From: Thermoflexus hugenholtzii JAD2 | GTDB taxonomy: Bacteria; Chloroflexota; Limnocylindria; Limnocylindrales; Limnocylindraceae | Length of the DNA stretch: 33,721 bases | Assembly (NCBI GenBank): GCA_945862225.1 | Contig: CAMAXG010000005.1 | Span: forward strand, 1-33,721 | Direction: 5' to 3' | Shown here: one piece after another, positions 27,772 through 33,721 of the stretch | How the letters are laid out: the number at the start of each line of letters is the position of its first letter | Numbering within the stretch: the stretch's first letter is position 1 | Notes under the pieces: model-generated | What the model was told of the DNA's origin: nothing | What the model saw: the letters and a program-made list of their open reading frames with translations, nothing else | Database searches by the model: none | Program-made: the position numbers and the translations under genes

Positions 27772-28426
27772 CTCGCTCTCCCAACGATAACGGGGCGCCA
27801 GCAGTTCCCGGCCGCAGGTCGGCCAGGAGGCGGCGCAGCTCTTCGCGCCCCCGGCTGATGCGGCTCTTGATGGTCCCCACCGATACCCCCGTCAGCTCAG
27901 CGATCTCCGCATAGTCGTAGCCATCGACGTCGTAGAGGAGGATCGCCCGGCGCCGCTCCTCTGGGATCGCCCCGAGGGCGGACGCCAGGGTAGCGGCGAG
28001 TTCGCTCGCCTCGGCACGCTGCGCCGGGTCAGAGGTCGCTCCCGCCTGCGGCTCCGCCGCGACGCGTTCGCGATGCGCACCCTCCCCCGCCTCCTCGCGC
28101 GTGTCACTGGCAAACGGGAGTGTCGGGTGTCGGCGCTCACGGCGCATCAGGTCGCGCGCGGCGTTCTCAACGATCCGCACAAACCAGCCTCGAAGGTTCG
28201 TCGGCGCAACGCGGTCAAGGGAGCGGTAGGCCGAAATGAGCCCCGCCTGCAGCGCGTCGTCGGCGCTCGCCTCACTCCCCGTGATGCGCAGCGCCATCCG
28301 CCAGGCGAGATCGAGGTCGGGGGTGAAGAGATCGCGGAAGGCGTCCTGGGAGCCCGCCCGGGCTGCTGCGAGCAGCGCCGTACGCTCAGCCCCCTCGCCT
28401 CCACCTGGCCTGCCGCTGCGCTTCAT
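27764..28426 (-). CDS. ECF-type RNA polymerase sigma factor
   Basis: Sigma-70 region 2 'DAFRDLFTPDLDLAWRMALRITGSEASADDALQAGLISAYRSLDR...LRGWFVRIVENAARDLMRRERRHP' and region 4 'LGAIPEERRRAILLYDVDGYDYAEIAELTGVSVGTIKSRISRGREELRRLL'. Confidence 0.93.
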   Translation of the reverse strand: MKRSGRPGGGEGAERTALLAAARAGSQDAFRDLFTPDLDLAWRMALRITGSEASADDALQAGLISAYRSLDRVAPTNLRGWFVRIVENAARDLMRRERRHPTLPFASDTREEAGEGAHRERVAAEPQAGATSDPAQRAEASELAATLASALGAIPEERRRAILLYDVDGYDYAEIAELTGVSVGTIKSRISRGREELRRLLADLRPGTAGAPLSLGERDE

Positions 28427-28447
28427 GTGCCTAGTGTGCCGCGCCGC

Positions 28448-28453
28448 TAGGAT
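28448..28453 (+). promoter_or_regulatory. Candidate -10 element TAGGAT upstream of tRNA-Leu(CAA)
   Basis: CGC-TAGGAT 8 nt before the tRNA 5' end. Same CGCTAnnnT pattern as the next tRNA and dnaE. No good -35 seen. Confidence 0.5.
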
Positions 28454-28461
28454 CTACGTGT

Positions 28462-28547
28462 GCCGAAGTGGCGAAATGGCAGACGCAACCGACTCAAAAT
28501 CGGTCGACTGAAAGGTCATGTGGGTTCGACTCCCACCTTCGGTACCA
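28462..28547 (+). tRNA. tRNA-Leu (CAA)
   Basis: Acceptor GCCGAAG/CTTCGGT, anticodon stem ACCGA-CTCAAAA-TCGGT (anticodon CAA), long variable arm, T-arm GTGGG-TTCGACT-CCCAC, A plus encoded CCA. 86 nt. Confidence 0.95.
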
Positions 28548-28562
28548 AAGCCACCGCCCCGC

Positions 28563-28568
28563 TACGAT
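28563..28568 (+). promoter_or_regulatory. Candidate -10 element TACGAT upstream of tRNA-Leu(TAA)
   Basis: CGC-TACGAT 6 nt before the tRNA 5' end, in the 27-nt inter-tRNA spacer. Confidence 0.45.
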
Positions 28569-28574
28569 AGAGGG

Positions 28575-28661
28575 GCCGAAGTGGCGAAATGGCAGACGCA
28601 TCCGACTTAAAATCGGCCGGTCGATGAGATCATGCGGGTTCGAGTCCCGCCTTCGGCACCA
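28575..28661 (+). tRNA. tRNA-Leu (TAA)
   Basis: Acceptor GCCGAAG/CTTCGGC, anticodon stem TCCGA-CTTAAAA-TCGGC (anticodon TAA), long variable arm, T-arm GCGGG-TTCGAGT-CCCGC, A plus encoded CCA. 87 nt. Confidence 0.95.
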
Positions 28662-28682
28662 ACAGCATCACAAGGAGGCGAC

Positions 28683-28898
28683 ATGAGCGACAAGGCATTC
28701 ACCCCGCGCGCTGACCGCCCTACGCTCATGCGCGAACATGCCGCCGCCCGCGCGAAGCGTGCAGCTGCCACTGCCGGTTCAGCTGAGTGGCGCGCCGCAG
28801 CTGCAGAGGTCGCAGCTATTGAAGTAGAGATTGCAAAGTTTGAAGCGCTGCGCGTTCCGCCTGCCCGCGTCGCACGACCCGAGGCGAAGGGGAAGTAA
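28683..28898 (+). CDS. Small uncharacterised Ala-rich, predicted helical protein (71 aa)
   Basis: AAGGAGG SD (28672-28678) before ATG 28683. Starts 21 nt after tRNA-Leu(TAA). Ends 11 nt before the convergent menA-like stop. No recognised family. Confidence 0.7.
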   Translation: MSDKAFTPRADRPTLMREHAAARAKRAAATAGSAEWRAAAAEVAAIEVEIAKFEALRVPPARVARPEAKGK

Positions 28899-28909
28899 CT
28901 CCCGTCGGC

Positions 28910-29950
28910 TTAGCGGCCGAGGATCGCCCCAACAACCATCCCCACCAGGAGCGCTCCCATTGCGGGGCGCGAGGCGAGGAAGGCCGCGCCCACATGCCAG
29001 AGCGGCCAGAGTGGGTAGCCGGCGGGTGGAGCAGCTGGACGTGGCGCAGCAACAATCTTGAGTGCAGGGAGTGCAACGATTGCGCCGATTCCCGCAAGCG
29101 GCGCGACGAACCACGGGAAGATTCCGATCGCTGGAATAGCGAAGGCGGCAATACCGAGATAGCCGGCAGTGATCAGCAGCGTTGTGAAGGCGCGCGCACG
29201 GCGCTCGCCGATGCGCACCACGAAGGTCTTTACGCCGCGTGAGCCGTCAGCCTCAATCTTGTCGAGATGCTTGCCGAAGAGCACGGCGGTGACGAAGAGT
29301 GCCCACGGTAGTGTGGCAATCAACGCGATCGCATCAAGTGTGCCTGTCGCGGCCAGGTAAGTACCCCCGCCCATGAGTGGACCCCACACGATGAACGCGG
29401 AGAGTTCACCGAGGCCGCGGCGCTTGAAGCGTAGTGGTGGATCGGTGTAGCCCCACGAGAGGATTAGTCCAGCAATCGCGAACGCGCCAAGGAGTGGCTC
29501 GCCACGAATCACCATCGTGAAGCCACCGAAGATTGCGGCGAGGGCCGTCAACACGCCGATGGTGATGAGCAAGGTTCGGCTCGACATCGCACCTGATGCG
29601 ATCGGGTGTGGCGAATAGTCGGCGCGTGGGTAGCCGGGTCGATCGAGGCCATCGTGATAATCGCGCCAGTCGTTCGCCAGGTTGTTTGCCGCATGGGCGA
29701 GGTTTGCGCCGAAGAAGGCGGCGAAGCCGAGAAGGATGCCGCTGACGGCGTTGCCGCCGAACGTCACATCACTGATCTTGCCGCTCCACCATGCGAAGAG
29801 AAGGCCTTGACCGGAGCCAAGAATCGTTAGTGGGAGCACCGAGGCCCGTGCAAGGAGGAGTGCGCGCGCAACCACGGACATCGTGCGCCAATCGACACCT
29901 TCAGGGGCGGACTGCCGACTCAGAACGGAGAGGTAATCCTTCGTACTCAT
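28910..29950 (-). CDS. menA: UbiA-family prenyltransferase, 1,4-dihydroxy-2-naphthoate prenyltransferase-like
   Basis: Multiple TMs, prenyltransferase motifs 'NNLANDWRDYHDGLDRP' and 'KHLDKIEADGSRGVKTFVVRIG'. Substrate assignment is tentative. Confidence 0.75.
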   Translation of the reverse strand: MSTKDYLSVLSRQSAPEGVDWRTMSVVARALLLARASVLPLTILGSGQGLLFAWWSGKISDVTFGGNAVSGILLGFAAFFGANLAHAANNLANDWRDYHDGLDRPGYPRADYSPHPIASGAMSSRTLLITIGVLTALAAIFGGFTMVIRGEPLLGAFAIAGLILSWGYTDPPLRFKRRGLGELSAFIVWGPLMGGGTYLAATGTLDAIALIATLPWALFVTAVLFGKHLDKIEADGSRGVKTFVVRIGERRARAFTTLLITAGYLGIAAFAIPAIGIFPWFVAPLAGIGAIVALPALKIVAAPRPAAPPAGYPLWPLWHVGAAFLASRPAMGALLVGMVVGAILGR

Positions 29951-29998
29951 GACCCTATTCTCCTCTCTTCTACGTAAACGTGTAGCGCTGGATCTCCC

Positions 29999-32900
29999 TC
30001 AGGTTGCAGGCGAGATCAGCTCCAACTCAATCCCGTCGCCGCCCACGCGGTCACGCAGGATCGCTGGAAGCCCGGCGTCCCAGGCAACGCCGCTGCGCTG
30101 CTCCATCGGCAAGAGCTGTGCGCCACCCGCCTGAGGGATGTGCACCACCACGCGGGTGGACCCTGGCCTCGACCGCAACTCCCCCTTCACAATCTCCATG
30201 GCACGAATTGTCTCTTCAACGGACTGGCGCGCCTTGAACTTAATGTGCAGCACGGCGCCTGCAGGGATCTCTACCGGATCAGGATTCGACATGGCCCCGG
30301 CAAGTGGCTCAGCGGGAGGTGGCTCCGTTGGTGCGGCGGAGTCAAACTCAACCGGTGCGCGCTCTGGCATGAGCGGTGCGCTCATCTCGATCCCCTCCGG
30401 AATCATGCCCGCTGGGATCCCGCCATTAGGGAGCGGGGCGACTGAGCGCTTTGCGTAGCGTCGCCCCCCACTGGAAACGGTGAGCTTGGAGCGGACGGCC
30501 TCCGCGCTGAGGCGCGATGCCTCCTCCCACGGAACAACAGACTCAACCAAAACGGACCACTCTTCACCGCGTTGCTCAGTGCGACCAGCGATGAGAATCC
30601 CCTCCCCCTCAATCCAGGAGCTCTTGGTCGACTCCCACACCTGCGGGAAGACCACGACCTCCATGCTCCCCGTGAGATCTTCTACGGTGACAATCGCCAT
30701 TGAGGCGCCCTTCTTGGTGACCATCTGGCGAATGCTCAACACAATGGCGCCAAGCGTGGCCGTCTCATCGCGGTACGACTCGTCGCTGAAGTCACCAACG
30801 AAGGTGCCCACATACGGCTGCATCGCTGGCGCAAGTGCGTTCATTGGGTGATCACTCAAATAGACGCCCATCAGCTCGCGCTCCCAGCGCAGCCGTTCGC
30901 GTGTTGAGGCCTCCGTGACGTGTGGGAGTGCGGGGATCCCCGCTCCAGCGAGCTCAGGCATGGCATCAAAGAGGCCAACCTGACCCGCAGCACGCTCGCG
31001 CTGTGCGCTTGAGCCGCCAGAGATCGCGTCGTCGAGGGCGAGCAGGATCTGCGCTGGGTGGCCGAAGCGCCGGAGCGCGCCAACCTTGGCCAACGCTTCA
31101 AGGACGCGCTTGTTCGCAAGGCGCAGGTCAATCCGCTCGCAGAACTCTTGGAGCGAGGCCGCCTGCTCCCCCGCTTCACGTGCGGCAACGATCGACTCGG
31201 CGGCAGTAGCGCCGACATTCTTGATCCCCAAGAGGCCGAAGCGGATCGCCTCTCCCTCTGGCTCAAAGTCGAGATTTGAGAAGTCGACATCTGGAGGGAG
31301 TACCGGAATGCCAAGGCGGCGGCACTCTGCGATCGCCGCAGCGACCTTCTCCTCCTTGCTGCGGAAGGCATTCAGCACGCTCGTCATGTACTCGACGGTG
31401 TAGTTCGCTTTGAGATAGGCGGTCTGGTACGCGATGAGGCCGTAGCAGGTGGCGTGCGCCTTGTTGAACCCATATTCGGCAAACGGCTCCATGAGCTTGA
31501 AGACCTGTTCGACTGCACCACGATTGACGCCACGGGTTGCCGCACCCTTATAGAAGTCTTCGCGGACACCCTCCAGCACGTCTTCCTTCTTCTTTCGGAT
31601 AGCCCAGCCGAGTGTGTCCGCCTCGGCTCCGCTGAAGCCTGCGAGCGCAACGGAGGCAGCCATTACGTCCTCTTGGAAGACGAAGATCCCCTGGGTGCGC
31701 TTCAGCACCGGTTCAAGGAGTGGATGTGGGTAGGTGACTGCCTCCTTTCCGTGCTTGCGACGGATGTAGGTGGGGATGCTCGCCATCGGCCCAGGGCGAT
31801 AAAGGGCCACCATGGCGGCAATGTCGAAGACGCTCGTCGGGCGCAACTCCTTGATATAGCGGCGCATCCCTGGGGACTCCAGTTGGAACACGCCCGTCGT
31901 TTCGCCGGACGCCAGGAGGGCAAAGGTCTTGGCGTCATCAAGCGGAATTTTGTCTAGATCAATCTCAATGCCGCGGGTTTCACGAATGCGATCAACCGCC
32001 GTTCGCAAAATAGTCAGGTTCGCCAGGCCGAGGAAGTCAAACTTCAGCAGGCCGAGCGCCTCCACTCCATGCATCTCGATCTGCGTCATGACTCCTTCAG
32101 AGTTCGTTGCACGCTGGAGCGCCATGATCTCCGTGAGTGGCTCGCGACTGATTACCACGCCGGCGGCGTGCGTCGAGGCGTTGCGAACTACCCCTTCAAG
32201 CTGCTCAGCGAGGCCAATTAGCTGCCCGTACTCGCTGCCATCTGCATACGCGGCAAACTCTGGTGCCTTACGCGCCTGAGCGAGGCTGATGTTGTTCTGC
32301 GCCGGTACCGACTTCGCAATGCGGTCAACCTCGCTGTAGCTCTTCCCAAGGACGCGCCCAACGTCGCGGATGGAGGCGCGTGCCGCCATCGTGCCGAAGG
32401 TGATGATCTGCGCAACGCGATCCTCGCCGTACTTCTGCGATACGTACCGCAGCACCTCATCGCGGCGACCATCCTCAAAGTCCACGTCAATATCGGGCAT
32501 GGTGACCCGCTCGACATTGAGGAACCGTTCAAAGGGGAGCTCGTAGTGCAGCGGGTCCACCGGAGTGATCCCTAAGGTGTAGGTCACGATTGACCCTGGA
32601 GCACTCCCTCGGCAGGTTGTGGCAATCCCCTGCTCCCTTGCGAAGCGGACGAAGTCAGCCACGATCAGGAAGTAGGCCGCGTAACCCATCTTGATGATGA
32701 TGCTCAGCTCATACTCCAGCCGTTCACGTGCGACATCGCTTGGGGTACCGTATCGCTGCGTAAGGCCGCGCGTCGCCTCTTTGCGCAGCCAACTGTTAAC
32801 GTCTTCCCCTGCGGGCACCTCAATGTTCGGGAGGCGGAGCGTGCCGAGCTCCAAGTTGAAGTCCACCATCTCAGCGATGAGGCGTGTGTTCTTCAGGAGC

Positions 32901-33688
32901 TCCGGTCGATCAGGGAAGAGCGCCGCCATCTGTTCTGGTGACTTCAGGTAGAAATCGCCGGAGCCAAACTTCATGCGTCCTGGCGTCTCAAGGTTGCTCG
33001 CCGTACCGATGCAGAGGAGCACATCGTGCGCATCGCGCTGATCGGCGCGCACGTAATGCAGGTCATTCGTCAGCACCAGCGGGAGGCCCACTTCGGGGGC
33101 GAGACGGAAGAGCTGCTCGTTGAGGCGACGCTGCTCGGGGAGGCCGTGGTCTTGCACTTCAAGGAAGAAGCGCCCCTTCCCAAAGATTTCGCCGTACTTT
33201 CCTGCCAAAGCACGCGCGTGCTCCCAGTCATCGACCTCCAGCGCGCGTGCGATCTCGCCGTTCAAGCATCCCGAGAGTCCGACAAGGCCCTCGGCATGTC
33301 GTGCGAGATGCTCGTGGTCGGTACGTGGCTTGTAGTAAAGGCCATCAAGGTGGGCGTCGGTAACGATCCGGCAGAGGTTGCGGTAGCCCGTGCCACTGGT
33401 CGCGAGGGCGATGAGGTGGAACGGCTGCTGGTCGGCCTTCCCCTCTTTGTCGCGCATCCCACGGCGGGCAACGTACGTCTCAACACCGATGATCGGCTTG
33501 ATCCCAAACTGCTTTGCCGCCTGCACGAACTGGACCGAGCCGTAGAGGGCGCCGTGGTCGGTGAGGGCGATCGAGTCCATCCCAAGGCGCTTCGTCTCCT
33601 CCATCAGCGCCTCCAGGTTGCTCATGCCGTCGAGCAGGCTGAACTCGCTGTGGACGTGGAGGTGCGTAAAGTCAGGCTTGGCGCTCAC
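29999..33688 (-). CDS. dnaE: DNA polymerase III alpha subunit
   Basis: PHP domain 'FTHLHVHSEFSLLDGMS', 'ALTDHGALYG'; polymerase 'PDIDVDFEDGRRDEVLRYV', 'YRPGPMASIPTYIRRK', 'FNKAHATCYGLIAYQTAYLKANY'; OB-fold and C-terminal domain. GTG start at 33688. Confidence 0.98.
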   Translation of the reverse strand: MSAKPDFTHLHVHSEFSLLDGMSNLEALMEETKRLGMDSIALTDHGALYGSVQFVQAAKQFGIKPIIGVETYVARRGMRDKEGKADQQPFHLIALATSGTGYRNLCRIVTDAHLDGLYYKPRTDHEHLARHAEGLVGLSGCLNGEIARALEVDDWEHARALAGKYGEIFGKGRFFLEVQDHGLPEQRRLNEQLFRLAPEVGLPLVLTNDLHYVRADQRDAHDVLLCIGTASNLETPGRMKFGSGDFYLKSPEQMAALFPDRPELLKNTRLIAEMVDFNLELGTLRLPNIEVPAGEDVNSWLRKEATRGLTQRYGTPSDVARERLEYELSIIIKMGYAAYFLIVADFVRFAREQGIATTCRGSAPGSIVTYTLGITPVDPLHYELPFERFLNVERVTMPDIDVDFEDGRRDEVLRYVSQKYGEDRVAQIITFGTMAARASIRDVGRVLGKSYSEVDRIAKSVPAQNNISLAQARKAPEFAAYADGSEYGQLIGLAEQLEGVVRNASTHAAGVVISREPLTEIMALQRATNSEGVMTQIEMHGVEALGLLKFDFLGLANLTILRTAVDRIRETRGIEIDLDKIPLDDAKTFALLASGETTGVFQLESPGMRRYIKELRPTSVFDIAAMVALYRPGPMASIPTYIRRKHGKEAVTYPHPLLEPVLKRTQGIFVFQEDVMAASVALAGFSGAEADTLGWAIRKKKEDVLEGVREDFYKGAATRGVNRGAVEQVFKLMEPFAEYGFNKAHATCYGLIAYQTAYLKANYTVEYMTSVLNAFRSKEEKVAAAIAECRRLGIPVLPPDVDFSNLDFEPEGEAIRFGLLGIKNVGATAAESIVAAREAGEQAASLQEFCERIDLRLANKRVLEALAKVGALRRFGHPAQILLALDDAISGGSSAQRERAAGQVGLFDAMPELAGAGIPALPHVTEASTRERLRWERELMGVYLSDHPMNALAPAMQPYVGTFVGDFSDESYRDETATLGAIVLSIRQMVTKKGASMAIVTVEDLTGSMEVVVFPQVWESTKSSWIEGEGILIAGRTEQRGEEWSVLVESVVPWEEASRLSAEAVRSKLTVSSGGRRYAKRSVAPLPNGGIPAGMIPEGIEMSAPLMPERAPVEFDSAAPTEPPPAEPLAGAMSNPDPVEIPAGAVLHIKFKARQSVEETIRAMEIVKGELRSRPGSTRVVVHIPQAGGAQLLPMEQRSGVAWDAGLPAILRDRVGGDGIELELISPAT

Positions 33689-33695
33689 GTGGGGC

Positions 33696-33701
33696 AGTCT
33701 A
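33696..33701 (-). promoter_or_regulatory. Candidate -10 element TAGACT upstream of dnaE (leaderless geometry)
   Basis: Reverse complement reads CGC-TAGACT-GCCCCAC-GTG(start): 7-nt spacing and no SD. Confidence 0.45.
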
Positions 33702-33721
33702 GCGATCGGCGTACTATCCCC

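Noticed and set aside
28462-28661. Tandem direct repeat as a possible CRISPR or mobile-element repeat
   Set aside because: Both copies fold as complete tRNA-Leu genes with encoded CCA, so the repeat is explained by the tRNA pair.
1-33721. Defence system, prophage, toxin-antitoxin, secondary-metabolite or integron content
   Set aside because: Every confident gene is a chromosomal housekeeping or regulatory family. No integrase, transposase, nuclease-helicase defence pair, att-like repeats or array-like repeats were seen.

Overview
This window is a compact, high-GC (about 60% by eye) bacterial chromosomal segment. It is dominated by one almost gap-free minus-strand gene train. In minus-strand transcription order: dnaE and a UbiA/MenA-family prenyltransferase; then, past two plus-strand tRNA-Leu genes and one small plus-strand ORF, an ECF sigma factor, a 2-TM protein, polA, mutM, an ABC-F ATPase, coaE, uvrB, uvrA, an uncharacterised 115-aa ORF, uvrC, secD, secF, recJ, a TolB-like beta-propeller protein, pyrF, tatA, tatC, rapZ, yvcK, whiA, tpiA, gpmI, secG and the start of an oligopeptide-binding protein. 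Gene content and order recall Actinobacteria/Firmicutes/Chloroflexota housekeeping neighbourhoods. My taxonomic guess (a streamlined Chloroflexota-like or other Terrabacteria lineage) is inference only. I found no CRISPR array, prophage, transposon, rRNA or biosynthetic cluster. I see no clearly new multi-gene system. The best second-look items are: a candidate -10/leaderless promoter motif shared by the tRNA genes, dnaE and polA; tandem tRNA-Leu genes that look like a duplication plus anticodon change; an uncharacterised ORF inserted between uvrA and uvrC; an ECF sigma factor paired with a non-canonical 2-TM protein; a UvrB C-terminal extension; loss of PolA proofreading residues alongside an apparently intact DnaE PHP site; and over-representation of GCGATCGC.
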